Source: a virus
Virus record (IMG/VR): IMGVR_UViG_3300047678_000239
Coordinates: 33,159 to 97,158 of that record
Reading direction: 5' to 3' (one strand)
DNA length: 64,000 nucleotides
The notes beneath the pieces were generated by a model. The model did not search any database, had not been told where the DNA came from, and saw only the letters and a program-made list of their open reading frames with translations. Shown here piece by piece: positions 53,338-60,618 of the stretch (the stretch's first letter is position 1; the number at the start of each line of letters is the position of its first letter). The translations under genes and the position numbers were made by a program.

Positions 53338-53838
53338 TTAATTGAATTCGTCAAACCACGAAACGAATTCATTAAAATTCTTAACATCAGTCTTGTGTGT
53401 CAGCCCAGCTTTTTCATCAAACCACTGAGCTCCCACAAACTCTCCGCTAACAATAATTGTAACCGTGTGGTATCTGTCTCCATATTGGATATGATATTCA
53501 TTTCCACAAGCACTTTCGCTAGAAACAGTCTGCTGCTTTTCAGCCAAAAATTTTCTAACGTTGGAAAGTGTGGTCAAATGCTCTCCCATTTTTCCTTTGA
53601 TTTTTTCAATTTCCGGCGCTAAGCGAACGGATGGAGGAATGGGTTTGGCCTTTTCATATTCGGCGATGAGCTTACGCTTCAATTCATCATCGGAGATACC
53701 GCCAGCAGCATCAAACTCATTTGTATCAACTGTATTCTTTACAATTTGTAGAACAGCAAAAAGCTGTTTTTCATTCAAACCTAACAAATAATCTTTGATT
53801 AGGTCGGCATACTTACCCTGAATAGATGGATTATTCAT
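53338..53838 (-). CDS. Hypothetical protein
   Basis: 166 residues from ATG 53836-53838 (MNNPSIQGKYADLIKDYLLG). The start overlaps the TAA of the upstream 70-residue gene, which argues for this ATG over one further upstream. The N-terminal half is helical (LNEKQLFAVLQIVKNTVD), the C-terminal part a small alpha/beta fold (YHTVTIIVSGEFVGAQWFDE). No family is recognised. Confidence 0.6.
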   Translation of the reverse strand: MNNPSIQGKYADLIKDYLLGLNEKQLFAVLQIVKNTVDTNEFDAAGGISDDELKRKLIAEYEKAKPIPPSVRLAPEIEKIKGKMGEHLTTLSNVRKFLAEKQQTVSSESACGNEYHIQYGDRYHTVTIIVSGEFVGAQWFDEKAGLTHKTDVKNFNEFVSWFDEFN

Positions 53839-54043
53839 TGTAGTTTCGGTAAGCGAAACTGTCCATACGAACAAGTTCATCTTGAAGGTCGTGTTCCGTT
53901 GGTTGAACTAAGCCGGGAATTCCAACCAACTGTTCAGTTTCAACCTTTTCTTTAACAACTGGCTTTTTCTTTCGAGAAGCCATCGTTTTCTTGACCAATT
54001 CTTTGATAAGTATGGTCTTGTTTTTTGGTTTAATTTTCGCCAT
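53831..54043 (-). CDS. Small basic hypothetical protein
   Basis: A 70-residue protein with a strongly basic first half (MAKIKPKNKTILIKELVKKT) and an acidic second half. It is preceded by the TTGACATTTTATAAA element at 54067-54082, which suggests an early promoter. The function is unknown. Confidence 0.6.
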   Translation of the reverse strand: MAKIKPKNKTILIKELVKKTMASRKKKPVVKEKVETEQLVGIPGLVQPTEHDLQDELVRMDSFAYRNYNE

Positions 54044-54066
54044 TGTAAGTTTTAATATACCAACAG

Positions 54067-54082
54067 TTTATAAAATGTCAAG
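54067..54082 (-). promoter_or_regulatory. Early-type element TTGACATTTTATAAA
   Basis: One of five TTGAC-ATTTATAA elements on the minus strand in the right arm, 24 bases before the ATG at 54043. Confidence 0.45.
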
Positions 54083-54088
54083 AATTTT

Positions 54089-54367
54089 TTACTCTTTGTC
54101 TAAGAAGTTGTGTATGACCAACATAGATACTGCCAATCCAATCCATGTTTTGAAGTCATAACCCCAAGGAAGACCAAGATGTTGCCCAATCCAAATAAAA
54201 ACGAAGGGCCAAGTGACTGCATTGAACAAACCAACAAAGAGCATCAAAAATATTAACGCTCCCATACTCATACCCTTACCATCAAGCGTCACCGTTAAGA
54301 GAAGCAATTTGAGCTTAACCTTGTCAGGAACCTTGGATTCGCCTTTGTATGTCAATTTCATTCTCAT
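54089..54367 (-). CDS. Small membrane protein
   Basis: A 92-residue protein with two or three transmembrane helices (ALIFLMLFVGLFNAVTWPFV, IGLAVSMLVIHNFL). It ends just before the early-type element of the next gene. Its own upstream region carries TTTGACTGTTGTATAAAA. Probably inner-membrane; the function is unknown. Confidence 0.6.
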   Translation of the reverse strand: MRMKLTYKGESKVPDKVKLKLLLLTVTLDGKGMSMGALIFLMLFVGLFNAVTWPFVFIWIGQHLGLPWGYDFKTWIGLAVSMLVIHNFLDKE

Positions 54368-54420
54368 GAATTTGAACCGTTTTTATACAACAGTCAAACA
54401 AAAAGTGAAGATTCGACTTT

Positions 54421-55263
54421 TTATAAAGAATCTGGGATGTAATTTTTTACCAATTCCTGTAGAGCCGGCATTGACGCGTCCTTCTGTGCTTGAAAATCAA
54501 AACCAGGACTTTTCTTCTGCTGGACGCCTTGGAGAGCCGCCAGCTGCTTTTTGGCGAGAGGATTGATGTGTTGTTGTGCCATCAACTCCTTTTGTTCAGC
54601 ATCGCTTCTTGTTTCTCCGTGTTCTCCACTCAATTCGTCATAAGTGTATAAGTGAACTTTATCAAGAAACTCATAAACAATTTCATTTGGTTTCAATCCA
54701 TAAACATCTACGAGTTTAAAAATGGTAGTCAAGTAAGGATATGTTCTTTTCCTATTTGCCCAAAAACTAACCACTCTCTCTTCTACCCAAAATCTTCCCA
54801 TTATAAATCTTGGGTCGGTTTTTGAAATGGCACCATCCAAAGGAATCATTTCATCCATTGTTTGAAGGTAATTAGCCAAATCGTTTGCTCGTTTGATGTT
54901 CAACGTATAAATCTTTCCTTCGGTTGAACCTGGCCCAACATCCACATCAGCAGATGGTTCAAAGCTGGCACCCTTTCCGTCCATCGCATTATACAAATCA
55001 AACTTCTTAGGTCTTCTCCAATAATGGACAATTTGCTCACCCATGTCAGGATGAGTCATAGCGAAATCATCTGAATCAGCATAGAGAATTTCTTTGGCAT
55101 CTGTATCAAGGATAAATGTAATCGCTCCTGGCATATCAAAATAGGCCACTTGCATGTCCCTTGTGTTGAATCCCTTTGCCTTTAAGGTAGTTACTTGCCC
55201 TGGCCCGAGATGAATCCTATTTGGGTCTTCGGTTAGGAGATTCTTGAGAAGCATATCTTTCAT
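54421..55263 (-). CDS. Hypothetical protein, late-expressed
   Basis: A 280-residue protein (MKDMLLKNLLTEDPNRIHLG) with an N-terminal helix and a compact alpha/beta core (AYFDMPGAITFILDTDAKEI, WANRKRTYPYLTTIFKLVD) and a C-terminal Gln/Lys-rich linker plus helix. It is preceded by a late-type box 7 bases from the ATG, unlike its early-type neighbours, so it may be a virion or morphogenesis protein. No family is recognised. Confidence 0.6.
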   Translation of the reverse strand: MKDMLLKNLLTEDPNRIHLGPGQVTTLKAKGFNTRDMQVAYFDMPGAITFILDTDAKEILYADSDDFAMTHPDMGEQIVHYWRRPKKFDLYNAMDGKGASFEPSADVDVGPGSTEGKIYTLNIKRANDLANYLQTMDEMIPLDGAISKTDPRFIMGRFWVEERVVSFWANRKRTYPYLTTIFKLVDVYGLKPNEIVYEFLDKVHLYTYDELSGEHGETRSDAEQKELMAQQHINPLAKKQLAALQGVQQKKSPGFDFQAQKDASMPALQELVKNYIPDSL

Positions 55264-55270
55264 GTTATCT

Positions 55271-55280
55271 CTATAAATAT
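55271..55280 (-). promoter_or_regulatory. Late-type box ATATTTATAG
   Basis: Reads CAATATTTATAGAGATAACATG on the coding strand, with the ATG at 55263. Confidence 0.5.
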
Positions 55281-55370
55281 TGTAAATCCTTACATTAGAG
55301 ACAATAAAACACTATCATTTTTATACCTCAAAATCTTGACAAATCGGACATATTATGTCAGTCTTTGACA

Positions 55371-55591
55371 ATGACTAAAAAAGAAAGATTGAAAAAAGCT
55401 GGACTTTATGCTCTTCTTGGGCTTCCCTTTATGTCCTCTGGCTCATTTGTTTCCTCTCCCATATTTTAAATTTGGGTGAATGGGCTATCATTCCAATGCT
55501 GTTCACCGGCATTGTTTCAGTTATCGCTTCGGTTTTCATTACAGCAAAAATCGGCAGTCAAGATTATCTCGACCTCTGGAGAATTTACTAA
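55371..55591 (+). pseudogene. Small membrane protein broken by a one-base shift
   Basis: The frame from ATG 55371 (MTKKERLKKAGLYALLGLPF) stops at 55467; the -1 frame then runs on to 55589-55591 (LNLGEWAIIPMLFTGIVSVI, GSQDYLDLWRIY), which continues as a second membrane helix. One extra T in the TTTT run near 55464 would join them into a product of about 74 residues. A TTGACA lies upstream. Either the gene is damaged or the homopolymer is miscounted. Confidence 0.5.
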
Positions 55592-55834
55592 GTGAAATAT
55601 CACATCGTTCAGAAAGGCCCTCTGTTTTTTCCACAATACAAATACAAGTATTGGCCTTTCTGGCTGTATTTTAAGCCAGAAAACAAGTTTCAAAAGGTTG
55701 GCCGCTTTTCAACGGAGTGGGAAGCGAGCTGTCGTATCAAGTCTGACGCCAACACGAGAAAGCGTCAGGCTGATGCGAAGGTGGTCAAGAAGATTATTCC
55801 GCTTGACCCTTTCAAAGAAGAGAAGAAGGGTTAA
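55592..55834 (+). CDS. Small hypothetical protein with GTG start
   Basis: 80 residues starting with GTG right after the stop of the broken membrane gene (TAAGTG). It is Lys/Tyr-rich (PQYKYKYWPFWLYF) with a basic C-terminus (ANTRKRQADAKVVKK). It converges on and overlaps the next minus-strand gene by 4 bases at the stops. Unknown function. Confidence 0.5.
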   Translation: MKYHIVQKGPLFFPQYKYKYWPFWLYFKPENKFQKVGRFSTEWEASCRIKSDANTRKRQADAKVVKKIIPLDPFKEEKKG

Positions 55835-56082
55835 ACCTTCTTTTCGTCTTTCAGAACGCTGCGGCAATATTTGACCGCAGCCCATCCAGACAAGAACGGA
55901 ATCCACAACGGAGACGTTACGGCCAGCGCTACAAACACGCCAAGGAGAAATACTCCGGCGATAATCAATGCCGCAAAAATGGTGGCCATTGAAATAACCA
56001 CACCTTTGATAAGGATAGGTAGAGCGATGATGGAAGCAAGAACTGCTCCGATAATAATGAGGGTTTTGGTGAGTTTAGTCAT
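55831..56082 (-). CDS. Small membrane protein
   Basis: 83 residues from ATG 56080-56082 (MTKLTKTLIIIGAVLASIIA). Two or three hydrophobic helices (IIGAVLASIIALPILIKGVV, LIIAGVFLLGVFVALAV) and a short charged tail. Probably an inner-membrane protein of unknown role. It converges with the plus-strand gene at 55592. Confidence 0.55.
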   Translation of the reverse strand: MTKLTKTLIIIGAVLASIIALPILIKGVVISMATIFAALIIAGVFLLGVFVALAVTSPLWIPFLSGWAAVKYCRSVLKDEKKV

Positions 56083-56176
56083 ACCATAAGAACACACCAA
56101 ACCCGCGGAAGTTTCAATTAAATAGAGAAACGCCGAGAAGGTTTTTCTCTTATATATAAAGTCCCACGATAACCAA

Positions 56177-56234
56177 TCAAATGTTATCGCTTAAGTCCCA
56201 AAAAGAGGGTTAAGCGTTCAAATGTTATCGCTTA
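56177..56234. repeat. 17-base direct repeats flanking a hairpin
   Basis: TCAAATGTTATCGCTTA occurs at 56177-56193 and 56218-56234. Between and overlapping them, CGCTTAA (56188) pairs with TTAAGCG (56210) and CCC with GGG. The second copy contains the stop codon of the 66-residue gene. Confidence 0.6.
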
Positions 56235-56432
56235 TAATACGCCCGGCGACTTGACTGGAGTGATAGGACGGCTCAGAACGGTCTGGTAACCGTTGCGGGC
56301 GTCAATCTTATCCTTGACACCATCAGCGACCAAAGACGCAGCAGCTTGGTTGTAAGTGGGTTTGGTGCGGTAATCCGTTATCATACCATCAACCACTTTT
56401 TTTAACTCAGCCATGTTCACTTTGTTGTTCAT
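56232..56432 (-). CDS. Small hypothetical protein
   Basis: 66 residues from ATG 56430-56432 (MNNKVNMAELKKVVDGMITD); a TTG 18 bases further upstream overlaps the HNH gene. The frame ends inside one of the 17-base repeats. Mostly helical with an RPITPVKSPGVL tail. Unknown function. Confidence 0.5.
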   Translation of the reverse strand: MNNKVNMAELKKVVDGMITDYRTKPTYNQAAASLVADGVKDKIDARNGYQTVLSRPITPVKSPGVL

Positions 56433-56446
56433 GGCTATAAGTATGG

Positions 56447-57304
56447 TCAAACCTTCAATTTATACATGCCAGTTCCTTCAGCACGTTGAATAAACGAATC
56501 AACACCAAAGCGAGAAATGATGGAATAAATCTTGGTTTGAACCGTATCTGGTTGAACACCCAAATCAGAAGCAGTCTTTTTACAAGCATCTTTCATGCTA
56601 AATGGAATTCCCGGTTTGAAATACTTTGAAAACACCTTCTTACATAAATTATGCATTTCGGCAGAAATGTTATCATAACTACGAGCTTTTGTTTCTTGAA
56701 CACCATTTGTTGTCAGTTCATCAAATTGCTTCTGAGCCTTGTCTAAGATTTCAGCAACAGAGCGAAGATATTTAGATGTAGGATTGCTCAAGGTGAGTTG
56801 AGAAATCACGATATTGGATTTGGTTGTATTTTTCATTTGATTATTGGTTAAATTGTTTAAAATAGAAAGAGGTAAAATCTCAGTGACGTTAAAATTGTTA
56901 GAAAGGATAAAAAGATTGTTTTTACGAATATCAATTTCTTCTTGTTTGGTTAAATTGTATTCTAATAATTCTTTTCTAAAAAACTTATCATTGTTTTTGC
57001 GACCAACATTACAAACATAATGAGTCTGCCTAACATTATTTCCAACATAACCTCCGCCACATTTGATTTGGTCTGCAGAAGTACCGTATGGATGGCGGGG
57101 AACATGATGTTCGTCTTCACTCTTTAACACACCAATAAAAAACGCAATGGTTTTTCCACAAACAGCACAGCGAGAATCCTCTTCCAAAATACATTTTCGG
57201 ATAGATTTCTCAAACGCCTTTTCCTCTGTTTTATAATTTTTATTCGCTTGGCGCCCACTCAATTTTGCTCGAGCGACCATTCGACAAATAAGATTACGAT
57301 TCAT
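56447..57304 (-). CDS. HNH endonuclease-like protein with C-terminal helix-turn-helix-like region
   Basis: A 285-residue protein. An HNH-like zinc core is visible (CAVCGKTIAFF, DEHHVPRHPYG, GNNVRQTHYVCNVGRKN). The C-terminal third (FSMKDACKKTASDLGVQPDT, VDSFIQRAEGTGMYKLKV) looks like a winged-helix or HTH DNA-binding region. Its promoter region carries operator-like palindromes, so it may be a regulator of the divergent pair as well as, or instead of, a nuclease. An intact homing function is not shown. Confidence 0.6.
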   Translation of the reverse strand: MNRNLICRMVARAKLSGRQANKNYKTEEKAFEKSIRKCILEEDSRCAVCGKTIAFFIGVLKSEDEHHVPRHPYGTSADQIKCGGGYVGNNVRQTHYVCNVGRKNNDKFFRKELLEYNLTKQEEIDIRKNNLFILSNNFNVTEILPLSILNNLTNNQMKNTTKSNIVISQLTLSNPTSKYLRSVAEILDKAQKQFDELTTNGVQETKARSYDNISAEMHNLCKKVFSKYFKPGIPFSMKDACKKTASDLGVQPDTVQTKIYSIISRFGVDSFIQRAEGTGMYKLKV

Positions 57305-57315
57305 ATAATATGAAT

Positions 57316-57343
57316 ACTATGATATATTTTATCAAAACGTCAA
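57316..57343 (-). promoter_or_regulatory. Sigma70-like promoter of the HNH gene
   Basis: On the minus strand TTGACG (57343-57338), 16-base spacer, CATAGT (57321-57316), ahead of the ATG at 57304. Confidence 0.4.
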
Positions 57344-57358
57344 CATATAATAAGTCCA

Positions 57359-57405
57359 TTAACCAAAACGGTTAACAAATCAACTTTTAAACCAAAGCGG
57401 TTAAA
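57359..57405. promoter_or_regulatory. Pair of operator-like palindromes
   Basis: TTAACCaaaacGGTTAA at 57359-57375 and AACCAAAGCGGTTAA at 57391-57405 share 14 of 15 bases and are spaced exactly 30 bases apart, about three helical turns, between the divergent HNH gene and the plus-strand operon. Confidence 0.55.
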
Positions 57406-57444
57406 TTAGTTAAACTACTCTTGTTCAAAACATTGTCTAATCCA

Positions 57445-57472
57445 TTGACAAATGAGTTATATTGTTTAAATT
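57445..57472 (+). promoter_or_regulatory. Sigma70-like promoter of the plus-strand operon
   Basis: TTGACA (57445-57450), 16 bases, TAAATT (57467-57472). The -10 ends only 6 bases before the ATG at 57479, so the start point must be at or near the start codon. Confidence 0.4.
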
Positions 57473-57478
57473 GAAGAT

Positions 57479-57787
57479 ATGAAAACAAAGACATTGGAAG
57501 AACGCTCGGGCAAAGAGGTTTATGACCAAGTTATGAAATATCTCAAAGACCAAGAGGCCAAAGCTCTGGCGGATAAAAAGGCCATTCCTCATCCTTTGAA
57601 TTTCATGTTATCAACCCACGAAGAACAACAAGCGGAAATGCACGCCGTTGAATTGCACAATAGTCGTTGTGAGGCAACTGCCGGCGTTTACAATGATGTG
57701 GCGTATGTGATGCACAACAGTTACATTGAAGCGCCACAGAAGGCTCAAGATGTGATTGATTTAAATCGCTTTGGTTCCGGTATATAA
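57479..57787 (+). CDS. Hypothetical protein
   Basis: A 102-residue charged, mostly helical protein (MKTKTLEERSGKEVYDQVMK) with a GAAG just ahead of the ATG. First gene of the plus-strand operon that contains the bL12-like protein. No family is recognised. Confidence 0.6.
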   Translation: MKTKTLEERSGKEVYDQVMKYLKDQEAKALADKKAIPHPLNFMLSTHEEQQAEMHAVELHNSRCEATAGVYNDVAYVMHNSYIEAPQKAQDVIDLNRFGSGI

Positions 57788-57801
57788 TAAGAAAACAGGT
57801 G

Positions 57802-57830
57802 TTGACAAGCGACCCGTTATACTATCTAAT
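57802..57830 (+). promoter_or_regulatory. Promoter-like element before bL12-like gene
   Basis: TTGACA (57802-57807), 17 bases, TCTAAT (57825-57830), only 9 bases before the ATG at 57840; expression from it would give an almost leaderless message. Confidence 0.4.
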
Positions 57831-57839
57831 TGTTTTACT

Positions 57840-58292
57840 ATGAACGTTGTAAATTGCACCACACGCCTGCCTTCCGTGGCTGGCCCTTATCAAGTTATTG
57901 TCAAGATTGCCGGAACCGCTTATTCTCATAAAGGAATTGCCTCTGGTGTATCATGGAATGGAACCAGTTGGGATGGAGCTGGCACAGATTCAGTGGTTGC
58001 TTGGGTTGACCCGGTCGCCGAAGTGGTCGTGGCACCAAAAGTGGTTGAACAAGCGCCGAGTGAAGACCCAATGAACGCCGCGGTCATCCTCACCGGTTCC
58101 GTCAAGGAACAACGCATCGGCGTCATCAAGCTCGTCCGTGAAATCACGGGTCTAAGCTTGGGTGATTCCAAGACTTTCGTGGACTCTCCGCCAAAAACCA
58201 TCAAGGATGGATTGTCCATTCCAGAAGCCGCCGAGTTGGCCGCTAAGGTTGTTGCGGCCGGGGGCCAAGTGAAGATTGAAGCTATCAAGTGA
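57840..58292 (+). CDS. Protein with a ribosomal bL12 (L7/L12) C-terminal domain
   Basis: 150 residues from ATG 57840 (MNVVNCTTRLPSVAGPYQVI). The last 70 residues closely match the factor-binding C-terminal domain of ribosomal protein bL12: RIGVIKLVREITGLSLGDSK, FVDSPPKTIKDGLS and EAAELAAKVVAAGGQVKIE. The normal N-terminal dimerisation and L10-binding domain is missing; instead there is an unrelated beta-type domain (SWNGTSWDGAG) and a Val/Pro linker. Phage-borne bL12 domains are known in uncultured phages and are thought to act at the ribosome or on GTPase factors. The stop overlaps the next gene start (TGATG). Confidence 0.8.
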   Translation: MNVVNCTTRLPSVAGPYQVIVKIAGTAYSHKGIASGVSWNGTSWDGAGTDSVVAWVDPVAEVVVAPKVVEQAPSEDPMNAAVILTGSVKEQRIGVIKLVREITGLSLGDSKTFVDSPPKTIKDGLSIPEAAELAAKVVAAGGQVKIEAIK

Positions 58293-58645
58293 TGAACGAA
58301 GATATCCAGAGAATCCTCATTGCAAAGATTTGTGGGCGTAAAACCTACGATGAACTTTCTTTTATGAGGAAACTCTGGCTACACTTTTGCACTCACAACG
58401 AAAGCCCAAATCCAGAAATGGATATGTTGCCGGACTATCTAAATGATTTAAACGCCATTGTTCCTCAGGTGAGAAAACTGAATGAAGAAAAGAGAATCAA
58501 GGTATTGACTTATTTGGATGCAATACACGCTCCTTATGGAGTTGTATCCAGTCTTGATACAATGGCAACCGCTACCAGCACTCCTGCTCAATGGTCAGAA
58601 GCATTTATCAGGGCACATGGATTGTGGGAAGAAACTATAGAATGA
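58292..58645 (+). CDS. Hypothetical protein in the bL12-like operon
   Basis: 117 residues from the ATG overlapping the bL12-like stop. Helical and charged (MNEDIQRILIAKICGRKTYD, IVPQVRKLNEEKRIKVLTYL). No family is recognised. Co-translation suggests a related role. Confidence 0.6.
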   Translation: MNEDIQRILIAKICGRKTYDELSFMRKLWLHFCTHNESPNPEMDMLPDYLNDLNAIVPQVRKLNEEKRIKVLTYLDAIHAPYGVVSSLDTMATATSTPAQWSEAFIRAHGLWEETIE

Positions 58646-58824
58646 CACCCTTACCTACATTTCCATGCTGGATTCATCATCGTGAAACCAAGACAGTTAT
58701 GCGTCATTGGAGGTTTTACCGTAGGTCTGAGGATGTGAATTGGGAATCTGCCACTCACTGGGAACTTCATACGGAAGGACTGAGTTGGGATGAAGGAATT
58801 CCCAAGGTCAATCCTGAACTATAA
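58642..58824 (+). CDS. Small hypothetical protein
   Basis: 60 residues starting in an ATGA overlap with the previous gene (MTPLPTFPCWIHHRETKTVM). Rich in Trp, His and Arg. Unknown function. Confidence 0.5.
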   Translation: MTPLPTFPCWIHHRETKTVMRHWRFYRRSEDVNWESATHWELHTEGLSWDEGIPKVNPEL

Positions 58825-58829
58825 GATAT

Positions 58830-59024
58830 ATGCGAATATTCAGACCTAAATTAAAGAGGCTCAGATTCAAAATGAATCGAAAGAAGGCAATTGAGAGATT
58901 GACCAATGCTGGATATTCAATTTCTCTGATTGCTGGAAAGACTGATTATGAACTAAGATGTATGATAAGACGATTTGGGCCAGCACCCATACCAGCCGCT
59001 AGGCCCCTTTCTTATCGAAGATAA
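58830..59024 (+). CDS. Small basic protein
   Basis: 64 residues, highly basic (MRIFRPKLKRLRFKMNRKKA); a start at Met15 is possible. It may bind nucleic acid; no family is recognised. Confidence 0.45.
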   Translation: MRIFRPKLKRLRFKMNRKKAIERLTNAGYSISLIAGKTDYELRCMIRRFGPAPIPAARPLSYRR

Positions 59025-59031
59025 TAGAGTT

Positions 59032-59244
59032 ATGCCCATTAAAAAGACATTTGTAAAAAACCGTTGGAATCGACATATGATTTCTATTGGGAAAGACAGT
59101 CTTCAAAAGAGAAATGAGCAGAGAGAACGAGAAAATCTACTTGATTCTATATGCACAACCGAAGAGAATATACATTTTGCTGTTTATGGGGAACATTCTA
59201 TAGAATTTTCTAAGTCAATTAGAGCGGTTTCATCTCTAATATAA
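59032..59244 (+). CDS. Small hypothetical protein
   Basis: 70 residues from ATG 59032 (MPIKKTFVKNRWNRHMISIG), last gene of the plus-strand operon. Its end overlaps the convergent minus-strand gene by 9 bases. Unknown function. Confidence 0.45.
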   Translation: MPIKKTFVKNRWNRHMISIGKDSLQKRNEQRERENLLDSICTTEENIHFAVYGEHSIEFSKSIRAVSSLI

Positions 59245-59889
59245 TTTAAGAGGTATTCGTTTTTCCCAGTCGTTCGGAATTCCATCCGGAACTTCTATTT
59301 TCATTTCGTATATTTTCTTTACGACTGACTCTCTTGCCACTCTTTCCTTCTCCGAAAATTCGTCCCTTGACCATTTTGCTGTGCTTTTTCTATCTCTTTC
59401 CATAGAGTAATATTTTAGAGAAGGAACTTTCATTTCTTCTAGAAAAAGTTTTAAGGTTAGATTTTCAAATTTTCTGACATTCTTAACTTCGGTGGAGAGC
59501 TCTTTGGAAATTTCTTCTGTGTTTTCTGCAAATGAAACAAAGTCTTTATATTTCTGCATCATGTTTTCATCTAAAACACCAACCATAGGGTTTAGTTTTT
59601 CCGGATATTTTACAAGAATCTTCGCACGACCCACCAAGTTTCCTATTTCTGTTTTTACATGATTTGCAGAATAATAACCTTTTCCCCCAAAAGCCTCTCG
59701 TATCATGTCCATAAAATTGATGTGCTTGGCCAATCCCCTAAACAACGTTTTATCTGAAAAATGTATATGGGTATATGGTCGTGTTTCTTGAGTTTCCACA
59801 TTCAAGAGAACTCTATTTTTTGAATCAAATATCCAACCATTTTGAGGAAAAATTGTATTATTCATGGTTCTGAGCATATCCAAATACAC
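59236..59889 (-). CDS. Hypothetical protein
   Basis: A protein of about 217 residues if started at GTG 59889; the ATG at 59877 (MLRTMNNTIFPQNGWIFDSK) is equally likely. Lys/Glu-rich and helical, with a Tyr-rich loop (SANHVKTEIGNLVGRAK). It converges on the plus-strand operon. No family is recognised. Confidence 0.5.
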   Translation of the reverse strand: MYLDMLRTMNNTIFPQNGWIFDSKNRVLLNVETQETRPYTHIHFSDKTLFRGLAKHINFMDMIREAFGGKGYYSANHVKTEIGNLVGRAKILVKYPEKLNPMVGVLDENMMQKYKDFVSFAENTEEISKELSTEVKNVRKFENLTLKLFLEEMKVPSLKYYSMERDRKSTAKWSRDEFSEKERVARESVVKKIYEMKIEVPDGIPNDWEKRIPLKLY

Positions 59890-59912
59890 TAAAAAGTCAA
59901 TGTTATATACAC

Positions 59913-59949
59913 AAAAGCTCGGATGAAAATCCGGGCTTTTTTATTTTTT
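59913..59949 (+). terminator. Bidirectional rho-independent terminator
   Basis: A 12-base stem AAAAGCTCGGAT/ATCCGGGCTTTT with a GAAA loop, followed by TTTTTTATTTTTT on the plus strand and a shorter T-run on the minus strand, just upstream of the gene starting at 59889. Confidence 0.7.
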
Positions 59950-60340
59950 AGATTTGAAGGTCGAAGAGTCGAAAATCTGGACAGGCAAAAGTGAATTTTT
60001 GGGATATAAGGGAAAGCCGATGTGCTTTCGTATATATAAAAAACTGGATAAAAATTCCAGGGCAAACACTAAAACAGGTGTCCACGACCCCCATAGGGCC
60101 TGGGGTCCCCCACTCAGAAGATGCCACCTAAACCCGGCCTAAACTGCCCCCTAACGAGGGGTCCAGATGCCCGTTTAAATGACGGTCCCACACCCCACGG
60201 CAGGGGGTGGCGTTCACCGCTTATACGGCCACAGTCCAGCAGCCCTTCGGCCATCATACCATGCCAACACACACAGACAAGCTGCGGCAATGGAATAGGA
60301 GATTGTGATTGACCAACCAATCCCTTTGTATAATAGTTCT
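59950..60340. other. Gene-poor segment with GC-rich hairpin cluster
   Basis: About 390 bases without a convincing gene. The left half is AT-rich with one small hairpin (CTGGA/TCCAG at 60044). From about 60083 to 60330 the sequence turns GC-rich and holds several strong inverted repeats: GACCCC/GGGGTC, CCCCT-AACG-AGGGG and CACCCC/GGGGTG. Short frames on both strands lack coding character. It could be a regulatory or structured RNA, or recently acquired DNA. Confidence 0.5.
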
Positions 60341-60344
60341 TCGC

Positions 60345-60617
60345 TCACCATACATAAGTCTCCCAGAACCACTCCTTGTAACCGAAGTGCTTGCGACCAT
60401 AAGCATCAGCCTTCTTGCAGAAGCGCTTGACCTCGTTGGAATACTTCTTCAGCATCTTCTTTTGTTCATCGTATGACCATGAAGGTGTAGCGCGGTCAAT
60501 GTCATACGAATGGTCGGAGCGCCAGTTCAGTTCAATACGAACGGTGGCCTTCAGCGTGACGAAGCGATGGGTGAGAGCCTTGTGCTCCTTGAGGAGATTC
60601 TTTAATGTCTTGTCCAT
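60345..60617 (-). CDS. Small basic hypothetical protein
   Basis: 90 residues from ATG 60615-60617 (MDKTLKNLLKEHKALTHRFV), which follows the upstream stop by one base. Basic and aromatic (KKADAYGRKHFGYKEWFWET). Unknown function; first of a tight minus-strand early cluster reading leftward. Confidence 0.55.
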   Translation of the reverse strand: MDKTLKNLLKEHKALTHRFVTLKATVRIELNWRSDHSYDIDRATPSWSYDEQKKMLKKYSNEVKRFCKKADAYGRKHFGYKEWFWETYVW

Positions 60618-60618
60618 G

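Noticed and set aside
60114-60320. Short frames on both strands in the GC-rich island.
   Set aside because: Pro/Gly-rich low-quality translations that merely follow hairpin sequence; no ribosome site.
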